This document shows positions 1 to 7,616 of a stretch of 54,968 nt of DNA, one piece after another. Every line of letters begins with the position of its first letter. Positions within the stretch are counted from its first letter, which is position 1. The notes beneath the pieces were generated by a model that did no database searches, was not told the DNA's origin, and saw only the letters and a list, made by a program, of their open reading frames with translations. The stretch is taken from NCBI GenBank assembly GCA_021775915.1, contig JAJFGW010000001.1, positions 1-54,968 of the forward strand, given 5' to 3'. Position numbers and translations under genes: made by a program. The stretch comes from Alphaproteobacteria bacterium (lineage in GTDB: Bacteria; Pseudomonadota; Alphaproteobacteria; Micavibrionales; Micavibrionaceae).

Positions 1-11
1 AGGGAGAAATT

Positions 12-1133
12 ATGACAGCGATCGTGATCAGTGGAACAGGGCTTTACACGCCGCCTCATTCAATAAGCAATGAGGAGTTGGTAACATCGTATAATTCCTA
101 TGTTGATATCTATAACCAAAATCACAGTGTTGCTATTACAAGTGGAGAGGTTCCGGCGCTTGAATATTCCAGTGTAGAATTTGTGCAGAAGGCCTCCGGT
201 ATTAATGCTCGTTATGTTGTGGAGAAAGAAGGTATTCTTAACCCGAACGTTATGGCACCGCGCATTCCTGAACGTGCCAATGATGAAATTTCCGTACTTG
301 CCGAAATGGCTGTTAACGCGGCCAAGGGGGCTTTAGAGGCCGCCGGAAAGACGCCGCAGGATGTTGATGCGGTACTGGTCGCTTGTTCCAATCTACAGCG
401 CCCTTACCCTGCCATTGCCGTTGAGGTGCAGGACGCGCTGGGTATTGATGGCTTTGGCTTTGACATGAATGTGGCTTGTTCGTCCGCTACCTTTGGTCTT
501 CAGACTGCCGCTGCTATGATAGAGGCCGGAAATGCGCGCTCTATCCTTGTTGTGAACCCGGAAATTTGCTCCGGCCATTTGAATTTTCGTAATCGTGACT
601 GCCATTTTATTTTCGGTGATGTGGCGACAGCCGTTCTTTTGGAGCGGGCGGAAACAAGCACGGGGCCAAATGCATTCGAAATTGTGGGGACAAAATTAAA
701 GACCGAGTTTTCAAATAATATCCGTAATAATTTTGGCTTTCTAAACAGCGCCGCGCCGGAAGGCAAAGACAGCGCGGATAAACTTTTCGTACAGGAAGGG
801 CGTAAAGTATTTCGGGAAGTTACGCCCATGGTTTCCGATCTTATTCTGGAACATATGGGCGAGCAGAATATTGGTTCGGAGGACATTAAGCGGCTCTGGC
901 TTCATCAGGCCAATATTCATATGAATGACATGATTGGTAAAAAGGTGTTAGGGCGTACGCCGGAAGGTAACGAAGCACCGGTTATTCTGGACGAATATGC
1001 GAACACTAGCTCCGCCGGGTCGATCATAGCGTTTCACAAATATAGTGCTGACCTTGAATCAGGCGATCTTGGTATTATCTGCTCTTTTGGTGCCGGGTAT
1101 TCTATTGGTTCTGTGATTGTGCGCGCCCTTTAA
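12..1133 (+). CDS. beta-ketoacyl-ACP synthase III family protein (long KAS III variant)
   Basis: This 373-residue thiolase-fold enzyme is expected to condense an acyl-CoA or acyl primer with malonyl-ACP in the cytoplasm. The KAS III triad is visible: Cys156 in NVACSSATFG, His298 in LWLHQAN and Asn331 in YANTSSAGS, plus a glycine-rich C-terminus (CSFGAGYSIGSV). At 373 residues it is longer than E. coli FabH (317). The extra length lies mainly in the N-terminal 90 residues, as in the longer FabH-like class of Vibrio and Xanthomonas. The start has an AGGGAGAA ribosome site at bases 1-8. Its 3' end overlaps the convergent SET gene by 32 bases. Whether it serves bulk fatty acid synthesis or a special pathway with the nearby acyl-CoA ligase cannot be told from sequence. 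Confidence 0.9.
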   Translation: MTAIVISGTGLYTPPHSISNEELVTSYNSYVDIYNQNHSVAITSGEVPALEYSSVEFVQKASGINARYVVEKEGILNPNVMAPRIPERANDEISVLAEMAVNAAKGALEAAGKTPQDVDAVLVACSNLQRPYPAIAVEVQDALGIDGFGFDMNVACSSATFGLQTAAAMIEAGNARSILVVNPEICSGHLNFRNRDCHFIFGDVATAVLLERAETSTGPNAFEIVGTKLKTEFSNNIRNNFGFLNSAAPEGKDSADKLFVQEGRKVFREVTPMVSDLILEHMGEQNIGSEDIKRLWLHQANIHMNDMIGKKVLGRTPEGNEAPVILDEYANTSSAGSIIAFHKYSADLESGDLGIICSFGAGYSIGSVIVRAL

Positions 1134-1623
1134 TGGGACCTTTACATTTTTGGCTACCACATTGACATTCAAACTTTCGATATAGCTCGTCTTCTGTTGT
1201 CTCATAATCCATTGTGAGATAATCACCGGTCGCGATTGGTTTGATTGCCGTGAAAGTTAATGTCTTCATGTCGCAAATTAAATTAGGGTCGCAAGAGTGC
1301 AAAACTTTTCCCATGACGAACGGGTCTTCAACATATAGACCGGATGATTTCTGAAGTGTGAATAATGTTTGTTCGTTTAAAAAAGCGCCGAAAAATTTGA
1401 AGGCAACTTGTCCCGAATTTATATGAACCAGCGAGATCAGCCCTTCACCTTTGGCGTCACTCTGTACAACTTCCATACGGTCCCGTGTTGGCTCTCCTTC
1501 AAAAGGAGCGCATAAATCTTTATAAAAACGATTATTCTCATAGCTTTTAATATTAATATTAGCCGGTGTGTGGGGATCGTTACCGGGGCTAACAATTTCC
1601 TGTTCTTTAAGAATTTTTTTCAT
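1102..1623 (-). CDS. small SET-domain protein with post-SET cysteine cluster (putative protein lysine methyltransferase)
   Basis: The 173-residue protein has the marks of a SET methyltransferase, which moves methyl groups from AdoMet to protein lysines. KGEG at 58-61 begins the fold. LHSCDPN (108-114) corresponds to the pseudoknot motif NHSCxPN with the first Asn replaced by Leu. GDYLTMDYE (133-141) holds the likely catalytic Tyr140. CQCGSQKC (153-160) is a post-SET zinc cluster, C-x-C-x4-C, probably completed by Cys111. About 55 N-terminal residues are unlike anything I recognise. It is the last gene of the minus-strand operon, 5 bases after the SpeD-like gene, with an AAGGAAG ribosome site. 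Substrate unknown; a non-histone target such as a ribosomal or DNA-binding protein is possible. SET assignment is firm from the motifs; activity is inferred. Confidence 0.85.
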   Translation of the reverse strand: MKKILKEQEIVSPGNDPHTPANINIKSYENNRFYKDLCAPFEGEPTRDRMEVVQSDAKGEGLISLVHINSGQVAFKFFGAFLNEQTLFTLQKSSGLYVEDPFVMGKVLHSCDPNLICDMKTLTFTAIKPIATGDYLTMDYETTEDELYRKFECQCGSQKCKGPIKGRAQSQNQ

Positions 1624-1628
1624 AATGA

Positions 1629-2039
1629 CTACTTCCTTAAAACGATTTGGTAAGTGACATCTTTGGGGTTAAAAGTCTTTCTCACATGATCTCTAACCGT
1701 TTGTTCATCAAACCATTTACAGCTAAACACATCAAGATACAGATCACGGGCCGCATCATTTGTGTGGACGGTTAAGGCGCTGGTTGTAATCAACTGAACA
1801 GCGGACAAACCGACCTCTATGCCTTCACCAAATCGCGCAATAATAGGCTCGCCATAGCGAACCATATCAATTTCATCGGCCAGATCTTTGAGGAAATTTC
1901 CCATTGTATCAATGTCAGTCAAACTTTCATTGCAGTTCTCGCAGGTCAGCATCATGTGCTTGCCGTAGTATTTAATGCCGTTTACTTCGATGTTTTTATA
2001 ATCCGGCGGAGCTATGTTTTTATAAGCGAGTGCAGTCAT
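1629..2039 (-). CDS. S-adenosylmethionine decarboxylase (SpeD-like) family protein
   Basis: The 136-residue protein matches the small prokaryotic AdoMet decarboxylases, pyruvoyl enzymes made by self-cleavage. The block TTSALTVHT (85-93) followed by DVFSC (103-107) aligns with the Thermotoga SpeD block around its cleavage serine, giving Ser87 as pyruvoyl precursor, His92 as processing residue and Cys107 as proton donor. Two departures stand out. Thr86 precedes Ser87 where Glu or Lys is usual, and HTND replaces the usual HT[WY]PE. The N-terminus has CENCNES (33-39) in place of the usual short start. No spermidine synthase gene lies nearby. It sits between the amidase (14 bases upstream) and the SET gene (5 bases downstream). 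Some members of this family use arginine or ornithine instead of AdoMet, so the substrate is open. Confidence 0.75.
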   Translation of the reverse strand: MTALAYKNIAPPDYKNIEVNGIKYYGKHMMLTCENCNESLTDIDTMGNFLKDLADEIDMVRYGEPIIARFGEGIEVGLSAVQLITTSALTVHTNDAARDLYLDVFSCKWFDEQTVRDHVRKTFNPKDVTYQIVLRK

Positions 2040-2053
2040 TTAAATTTTCCCTG

Positions 2054-3469
2054 TTAAGCAACTTTTTTATTTTCGTATTCGGAAAGTAAGGATTTGAAGG
2101 CAAGCTCCTGTTCCAGTCTGTAAGAGGCCTGCATTACGAGTTCGTCATTTAGGTAATTGCCCATAAGCTGCACGCCTGCGGGCATGCCGTCTTTTGTTAT
2201 GCCGCAAGGCAGTGACGCCGCCGGACATTTTGTAAGGTTGGCGATAAATGTAAAGGGCGTCCAGTATAGTTGTGGGTTTCCGCTTTCATCAATGAACTCA
2301 TTCTGCCCAACGTCAAAGGCGGTCATGGCCATTGTCGGCAGTATAATTAAATCATATTTCGTGAATATCGATTTGATTTTGTTGCATATGACCATGCGCT
2401 CTACTTCTGCATTCATATATTCATCAAGCGTAAGTTTTTCGCCGCGTTCACAAAAAGACAATAAGTAAGGGTCCATTTTGTCGTGGTCTTTTTCAGGAAT
2501 TTGTTTTTTTATCCAGGACGCAATCGCCATCCAGTGCTTGTCAAAAACGTCAATCAGGCTTGGCAGAGAAAGAGAAATTTCTTCAACATCAGAAAATCCG
2601 TCCATCTTGTCCGCGGCTGTTTTTAGAAAAGAAGCAATTTCCGGATCAACAGAGACATCGTTAATTGTGGGGACATAGGCCACTTTCATTTTTGTAGGCA
2701 GGATTTTAAGGTTCTCGAATGAGCAACATTGTGAATGTGGCGGCGCGTTCCAGTTTGTTGGTTCAGGCTCTGTAATGACATCGAGCATTAAGGATGCATC
2801 TTCCACCGTTTTTGCAATCGGGCCAAGTGTGGAGATTGTTGAAAATGGCGCAGGCTGTGTCTCAGGCACCGTTCCCGTGCTTGGTTTGATGCCAAAAACG
2901 CCGCAAAAACTTGAAGGAATACGGATAGAGCCGCCGCCATCACTGCCCAAATGAAGTAAGCCCATATGGGTTGCTGCCGCCACCGCCGCGCCGCCTGATG
3001 AGCCGCCTGAGGTTTTGTCCTTATTCCACGGGTTTCTTGTAATGCCGGTGACAAGGCTGTCCGTTACGCCCTTATGGCCGAATTCAGGCGTTGTTGTTTT
3101 GCCAATAAATAAAGCACCGGCCTTGCGTAACCTTGTAACACAAGGCGAGTCACTTTCTGCGGGAGCATCTGATGTGGTGAGAGAGCCGTGTCTGGTCGCC
3201 CAGCCTTTGACCTCTGTTTCATCCTTAATGGATGTGGGGAGGCCGTCCAGCCGTCCCATAGGCTTGCCTTCAAACCATCTCTGTTCGGATAGTTTTGCTT
3301 GTTTTAAACAATCGCCTTCGTCTGCAATAAGGTTATAGGCGTTATATGTCGGATTGTGCTCTTCTATTTTCCTGAATGATGCTTTTACGACATCAACAGG
3401 TGAGAGCTCTTTTCCTTCGTACAGCTTCAAAATTTTAGAAGCAGATAAGTTTAAAATATCATCGACCAT
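2054..3469 (-). CDS. amidase (amidase-signature family)
   Basis: A 471-residue amidase-signature hydrolase that cleaves a carboxamide with a Ser-cisSer-Lys triad. Lys82 is in PTSIKDE, the cis-Ser is Ser157 in TSGGSSGGAA, and the nucleophile Ser181 lies in SDGGGSIRIPSS. It is full length for the family and has no signal peptide, so it is cytoplasmic. Lack of GatB/GatC neighbours and overall divergence argue against GatA of the tRNA amidotransferase. It is the third gene of the operon: the GNAT gene ends 9 bases upstream and the SpeD-like gene begins 14 bases downstream. Its leader carries AGGTTCGTT just before ATG, the same 9 bases as before the lipoprotein gene that starts at 17701. The substrate is unknown; the context suggests an acylated amine. 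Confidence 0.88.
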   Translation of the reverse strand: MVDDILNLSASKILKLYEGKELSPVDVVKASFRKIEEHNPTYNAYNLIADEGDCLKQAKLSEQRWFEGKPMGRLDGLPTSIKDETEVKGWATRHGSLTTSDAPAESDSPCVTRLRKAGALFIGKTTTPEFGHKGVTDSLVTGITRNPWNKDKTSGGSSGGAAVAAATHMGLLHLGSDGGGSIRIPSSFCGVFGIKPSTGTVPETQPAPFSTISTLGPIAKTVEDASLMLDVITEPEPTNWNAPPHSQCCSFENLKILPTKMKVAYVPTINDVSVDPEIASFLKTAADKMDGFSDVEEISLSLPSLIDVFDKHWMAIASWIKKQIPEKDHDKMDPYLLSFCERGEKLTLDEYMNAEVERMVICNKIKSIFTKYDLIILPTMAMTAFDVGQNEFIDESGNPQLYWTPFTFIANLTKCPAASLPCGITKDGMPAGVQLMGNYLNDELVMQASYRLEQELAFKSLLSEYENKKVA

Positions 3470-3478
3470 AACGAACCT

Positions 3479-4174
3479 TTATAGAGATGGTTTATGGGGG
3501 TTGTCATTTGAAGGTGGCGGCAAAATAAAAGATTTTTTATCATTAGCACGCTTCTCATAGAATGTCTCTTTGTCCAAAAACATAATCATATATTTTCTGC
3601 GTCCGTGATTGGTGTCAAACTCAATATCTTTCCCGGTATATTGATAGCCCTCACTGTAGGCAACGGCCAAAGACGGTTTGTTGCCAGCCTCAATTGTTGC
3701 ATTGAGTCTTGTTATATTACAATCGTCAAAAGCATGTTTCATAATGTTTATAGCGGCTTCCCTGCCATACCCTTTGTTTTGAATGTCGGGGTCTATAAAG
3801 AAATTTGGTTCTATAACAACTGTGCCGTCGTGGTATGTGACTGTCTCGAGGGACACAAAGCCAACAAGCTTGCCGTCATCCTTTGTTTCTACCGCCAGCA
3901 TAATATTATCACGTTGTCCGGTTTTTGGATTTGGCTCCTGATTCTCAATGGATTTTTGGATAAAGGACTTAACCGAGTCCATTGTTCCGTCGAAATAATG
4001 AAATTCAAAATTATTTTTCTGTGTGATCTTATATACAGCATCAGCGTCATCGTCATCGTCTCTAAACTCCCGCAAAACCAGACGCGGCGTTTCTATTGTA
4101 ACGAGATGCTTGCTTTTTGCTTCTTCCTGATCGGCGCTGTCAAAAAACTTTTTGAATAAGTTTCTAATGAGCAT
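3479..4174 (-). CDS. GNAT-family N-acetyltransferase (RimJ/RimL-like)
   Basis: A 231-residue acetyltransferase of the Acetyltransf_3 type. ETPRLVLREF (about 29-38) is the usual opening strand. QNKGYGREA is the acetyl-CoA pyrophosphate-binding Q-x-x-G-x-G/A loop. The block NPS/NKPS-like (NKPSLAVAYSEGY) is the helix-alpha4 motif of RimJ/RimL relatives. About 25 extra residues precede the domain and a 25-residue charged tail follows it. Members of this family acetylate protein N-termini, antibiotics or small amines, and I cannot choose between them. It lies 35 bases downstream of the fadD-like gene, and the leader shares a 16-base block with the alternative-oxidase leader, which may mean a second promoter inside the operon. 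Confidence 0.85.
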   Translation of the reverse strand: MLIRNLFKKFFDSADQEEAKSKHLVTIETPRLVLREFRDDDDDADAVYKITQKNNFEFHYFDGTMDSVKSFIQKSIENQEPNPKTGQRDNIMLAVETKDDGKLVGFVSLETVTYHDGTVVIEPNFFIDPDIQNKGYGREAAINIMKHAFDDCNITRLNATIEAGNKPSLAVAYSEGYQYTGKDIEFDTNHGRRKYMIMFLDKETFYEKRANDKKSFILPPPSNDNPHKPSL

Positions 4175-4184
4175 GTTTGTTCTC

Positions 4185-4200
4185 TCTGTTCGTTTTTTAT
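4185..4200 (-). repeat. 16-base leader block shared with the alternative-oxidase gene
   Basis: Read on the minus strand this is ATAAAAAACGAACAGA, ending 10 bases before the GNAT start codon. The identical 16 bases occur on the plus strand at 5988-6003, 15 bases before the alternative-oxidase start. The ATAAAAA part could be a -10 region. Function is inferred only from position and identity. Confidence 0.5.
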
Positions 4201-4209
4201 GCCTGTTAT

Positions 4210-5880
4210 TCAGGCTTTTGTTATGCCTTCTTCTTCCAGCAGCAATTTGCGTGAAAGTTTACCCACGGCTGTTTTAGGAAGAGGTGCGTTCCGCAAAATT
4301 ATTTTGCGTGGAATTTCAATCGGTGAAATTTTGTCGGCTAGAAATGATTTGATTTCTTCTTCGGTAAGGTTTTTCCCATCAAGAGGTTTTATCCACGCCC
4401 AAACTGTTTCGCCGCGCTCTTCGTCCGGTACACCGGCAACGATGCATTCTTCAACGGCATCATGCAGGTAAATCGCTTCTTCTATTTGTGTCGGGTAAAC
4501 ATTATAACCACGCACCAGAATAATATCTTTCAGGCGGTCAACCAGATGGATATAGCCTTCCTCATCGATATACCCAATGTCGCCGGTATAAAGCAGGCCG
4601 TCGCGAATAGTTTCGGCGGTGGCGTCCGGCTGGTTGTAATAGCCCTTCATGATTTGCGGCCCGCGTACGCAAACTTCACCTTTTTCGCCGAGAGGAAGGA
4701 CTGTTTTCTTGTCTTCCATATCGATGATTTCAACGATGGTTCCGGGGATAGGTACGCCAATAGAACCGACTTTAATTTCGCCTTTCATTGGGTTGCAAGT
4801 CACAACCGGCGCGGCTTCTGTTAGCCCGTACCCTTCACCGACCTTAGTGCCGGTTCTGTTTTCAAAAGCTTGCTTTACGCCGCCGGGCAGCGGTGCACCG
4901 CCGGACATGCATATTTTTATAAAGGACAGATCTAGCCCTTCCGATGCCGGATGGCTGGCGATGGCATTGTAAATAGCCGGAACAGCCGGGAACAGGGTTG
5001 GCTTCTTTGCCTTTAAAAGCGTCACCATTTGTTCCGGATCAAATTTTGGCACCACAATAATCTCCATGCCGAGTTTAAGGGCAAGATTCATGACCGCTGT
5101 CATGGCAAACACATGAAAAAGAGGCAGGACACAAATAATCCGGTCTTGCCCCGGTTCCGTTACCGGCGCATGCCAAAGCTCCATTTGCACGGTATTGGCA
5201 TAAAGATTGGCATGAGTCAGCATCGCGCCTTTGGGAACGCCTGTGGTGCCGCCGGTATATTGCAGGACGGCGATGTCTTCATTGGAGTTGATTTCTACCG
5301 CTTCATAGCTGCCGTTATTGTTAATAATATCTTCGTAGGAAATATAAGAGTCACCTTCCGGTAAGGGCTTTGTGTCTCCTGTTGCCGGGCAAATAATCAA
5401 GCCTTTGAGGCGTGTTTCAGCCATAACATTGCCTGCTTTTTCAAAAAGCGCTGCTGCGTTTAAGGTCACAAGGAAATCGGTTTCACTGTCTTCGATCTGG
5501 CTAACAAGCTCGCGCTCAACATAAAGCGGATTGTAATTCACGACTGTGCCGCCGGCTTTTAAAATACCGTAATAAAAAGCAATGCTGTAAGGCGTGTTGG
5601 GCAAAAACAAACCAACTTTTATGCCCTTTTTGACGCCCCGCTTTTGCAGCCCTGCTGCAATTTTTGAAACCAGAGCGCCGAGTGCGCTGTAATCAAGCCG
5701 CATGCCTTCAAAATCAATCGCAGGACGGTCTGCAAACCTGGCAACGGCCTGATCGAGAATATGAGGGATAGGCGCTGTTTCAATCGCTGTGTTCCAGACT
5801 TGTCCTGCCGGATATTGCTCTTCCCATATATGGTCTGTTGTAAAAGGGCTTTCTACGGACACAGTTGCGCTGCTTTGCAT
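4210..5880 (-). CDS. fadD: long-chain fatty acid-CoA ligase (FadD-like)
   Basis: This 556-residue adenylate-forming ligase activates fatty acids to acyl-CoA with ATP. Motifs in order are the P-loop YTGGTTGVPKGA, the adenine-binding GYGLTEAAPV, the hinge region YTGDIGYIDEEGY followed by VDRLKDIILVRGYNVYP (FadD signature), and the C-terminal catalytic lysine in PKTAVGKLSRK. I place the start at 5880 (MQSSATVS...) because AGGGAGAA lies 8 bases upstream; the reading frame stays open 17 codons further without a ribosome site. It heads the five-gene minus-strand operon and diverges from the alternative oxidase. It is the right size for FadD; the exact chain-length preference cannot be read from sequence. 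Confidence 0.92.
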   Translation of the reverse strand: MQSSATVSVESPFTTDHIWEEQYPAGQVWNTAIETAPIPHILDQAVARFADRPAIDFEGMRLDYSALGALVSKIAAGLQKRGVKKGIKVGLFLPNTPYSIAFYYGILKAGGTVVNYNPLYVERELVSQIEDSETDFLVTLNAAALFEKAGNVMAETRLKGLIICPATGDTKPLPEGDSYISYEDIINNNGSYEAVEINSNEDIAVLQYTGGTTGVPKGAMLTHANLYANTVQMELWHAPVTEPGQDRIICVLPLFHVFAMTAVMNLALKLGMEIIVVPKFDPEQMVTLLKAKKPTLFPAVPAIYNAIASHPASEGLDLSFIKICMSGGAPLPGGVKQAFENRTGTKVGEGYGLTEAAPVVTCNPMKGEIKVGSIGVPIPGTIVEIIDMEDKKTVLPLGEKGEVCVRGPQIMKGYYNQPDATAETIRDGLLYTGDIGYIDEEGYIHLVDRLKDIILVRGYNVYPTQIEEAIYLHDAVEECIVAGVPDEERGETVWAWIKPLDGKNLTEEEIKSFLADKISPIEIPRKIILRNAPLPKTAVGKLSRKLLLEEEGITKA

Positions 5881-6018
5881 GACGATATTCTCCCTGTAAC
5901 GTTTTTTTATTATTGCTATTAGGAATATCACTCCCCGGTTGATTTAAAAAGGCATAAATGCGAAAATCAGAAAAAAGTAAGACGACTATAAAAAACGAAC
6001 AGAACAGGGAATATCACA
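5881..6018. promoter_or_regulatory. divergent leader region of the fadD operon and alternative oxidase
   Basis: The two outward leaders resemble each other. Minus strand 5910 to 5881 reads ATAAAAAAACG, then ACAGGGA, then ATATC before the fadD start. Plus strand 5988 to 6014 reads ATAAAAAACG, then ACAGGGA, then ATATC before the oxidase start. The ACAGGGA parts are ribosome sites. The similarity suggests a duplicated or co-regulated promoter, but no convincing -35 box is seen. Confidence 0.5.
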
Positions 6019-6714
6019 ATGACAAAAAAATCAGCATTACCTGATGATATAAAGCTGCGCCATGAAACGCAGGTTGAGCATCCTATTAACTGGAATCATG
6101 AAAAAGAAGGCCTGTCAGATTATTTTGCGCAGGCCGCCGTTGATGTTATGGGCTTTTTCGGCGATTTATTTTTCAAGAATCGTTATGACCATAAGGTCAT
6201 TGTTTTGGAAACTGTTGCGGCTGTGCCGGGCATGGTTGCGGCGATGTTTAATCACTTAAGCAGTCTGCGGAAAATGAAGCATGATAGCGGGCGGATCAGG
6301 GTTTTGATGGACGAGGCAGAAAATGAGCGTATGCATCTTATGACGTTTCTCGAGATTGCCAAGCCGTCACTATTGGAAAGGGCGCTTATAAGCGGTGCGC
6401 AGGCCGGGTTTTTTGTGGCTTATTCCCTTGCTTATATCGTTGACCCTCGGACGGCTCATCGCTTTGTAGGGTTTATCGAGGAGAGGGCGATTGAAAGCTA
6501 TAACGATTATCTGAAAGCTGTGGATGAAGGCCGGGTCGAAAATGTCGATGCGCCGGAGATTGCCAAGAAATACTGGAACCTGCCGGATGATGCCAAATTG
6601 CGCGATGTCATTATTGCTGTGCGTGATGATGAAGCAGAGCACCGTGATGTTAATCACGCTCTTGCGGATCAACTTGATGCGAAAAGGCAGAGCGTGGATT
6701 TAAAGCTGGCTTAG
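6019..6714 (+). CDS. alternative oxidase (cyanide-insensitive ubiquinol oxidase)
   Basis: A 231-residue membrane-bound diiron protein that passes electrons from ubiquinol to oxygen without pumping protons. The six-ligand pattern is complete: Glu64 in LETVAAVPG, Glu103 and His106 in ENERMH, Glu154/155 in FIEERA, and Glu205 and His208 in DEAEHRDVNH. Two hydrophobic helices (about 60-78 and 123-141) are the monotopic membrane anchor typical of the family. It is short at the N-terminus compared with plant and fungal enzymes, as in other alphaproteobacterial members. The gene diverges from the fadD operon and has an ACAGGGA ribosome site. A bypass oxidase fits an organism exposed to cyanide, nitric oxide or sulfide, or one with surplus reducing power; this is inference. 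Confidence 0.95.
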   Translation: MTKKSALPDDIKLRHETQVEHPINWNHEKEGLSDYFAQAAVDVMGFFGDLFFKNRYDHKVIVLETVAAVPGMVAAMFNHLSSLRKMKHDSGRIRVLMDEAENERMHLMTFLEIAKPSLLERALISGAQAGFFVAYSLAYIVDPRTAHRFVGFIEERAIESYNDYLKAVDEGRVENVDAPEIAKKYWNLPDDAKLRDVIIAVRDDEAEHRDVNHALADQLDAKRQSVDLKLA

Positions 6715-6721
6715 AACTTTT

Positions 6722-7600
6722 CTAATCCACATTCGGAATGCGGGCAGGCTCAACGATGGTTTGGGCGGGGGCGACCACGGCGCGAACAAGGTCGCCAGCC
6801 TCATTGATAAGATCGAATTGATCTTTGTAATCCCTTGGATTCATAGGAGAGAATACTGTTAGCTCAATGGTGGTACTTTTTGTGGCAAACCGAATCCATA
6901 TTCTTTTCAGGGTGCTTCTTGTGTCGGGGTGGCAGTAAAAGCGGCGTAAATCTTCGCGTGTTTTGATGTCTTTGCCTTCGACGTCTTTCACGCGAATAGC
7001 TATGGGTTGCACAACGACATCTTTTTTAAGAGGTACGTCGTTGCCTTGCTTGTCTGTGCCGACAGTCCCGAATAATACGCTGATAAGTCCTGCCCGGAAT
7101 TGCGCGACTTTGGAACCGTCTGTTGCCGTGCCTTCGGGAAACATAATGGTGTTGTTGCCGTCATTAAAGTTTCCTGCGATTTTTCCTATTGCCATTTTAT
7201 GATATTTTTGGAAGTCAGGATCTTTTTTGCTTACGCGCGAGATCCCGATAAATTGAGCAGCTTTTGCGATTTGGGCAACGCCCGGCGTGCGTAATATCTC
7301 GCCTTTGCCTGCAAAGCTGCCTTTTACAATGCCGCCCAAAATCAGGAAATCCGCCATAGACATGTGGTTGGCCACAAACCATGTCGGTTTTTTGTTTTCG
7401 ATCGGTGCGGAAGATTTATTAAACTCGATTTTGATACCGAACAGTTGCCTCAGGCTGCTGTAGAAGAGGCTGGGAATAGCGGTATTGTTTTTCAGGAGCG
7501 GCCCAACGATAAAGGCTTGCAGGGCAACCAGCGGCAGTAAAACAAACGCCATTCCGGCGGCCAATATGGTGCGTCTTATCGCCCGTAAACCTCGTAGCAT
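6722..7600 (-). CDS. 1-acyl-sn-glycerol-3-phosphate acyltransferase (PlsC family)
   Basis: A 292-residue membrane acyltransferase that should acylate lysophosphatidate or a related lysolipid. One N-terminal membrane helix (about 13-35) is followed by the HX4D motif NHMSMAD (His79, Asp84) and the glycerophosphate-binding FPEGTATDG (154-162). Full length for the family. The same motif pattern also occurs in OlsA of ornithine-lipid synthesis, so the acceptor is not certain. The start has AGGA 8 bases upstream. It lies 16 bases downstream of ftsH on the same strand and is probably cotranscribed with it. It is convergent with the alternative oxidase, only 7 bases apart. Confidence 0.9.
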   Translation of the reverse strand: MLRGLRAIRRTILAAGMAFVLLPLVALQAFIVGPLLKNNTAIPSLFYSSLRQLFGIKIEFNKSSAPIENKKPTWFVANHMSMADFLILGGIVKGSFAGKGEILRTPGVAQIAKAAQFIGISRVSKKDPDFQKYHKMAIGKIAGNFNDGNNTIMFPEGTATDGSKVAQFRAGLISVLFGTVGTDKQGNDVPLKKDVVVQPIAIRVKDVEGKDIKTREDLRRFYCHPDTRSTLKRIWIRFATKSTTIELTVFSPMNPRDYKDQFDLINEAGDLVRAVVAPAQTIVEPARIPNVD

Positions 7601-7616
7601 TGGTTGGTTCCTGTCG

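Noticed and set aside
2054-3469. Amidase as GatA of the tRNA amidotransferase
   Set aside because: No gatC or gatB is adjacent and the operon context is unrelated to translation.
6711-6725. TTAGAA-CTT-TTCTAA hairpin between the alternative oxidase and the PlsC-type gene
   Set aside because: The stem is six mostly A/T pairs with no T-run, too weak to call a terminator.
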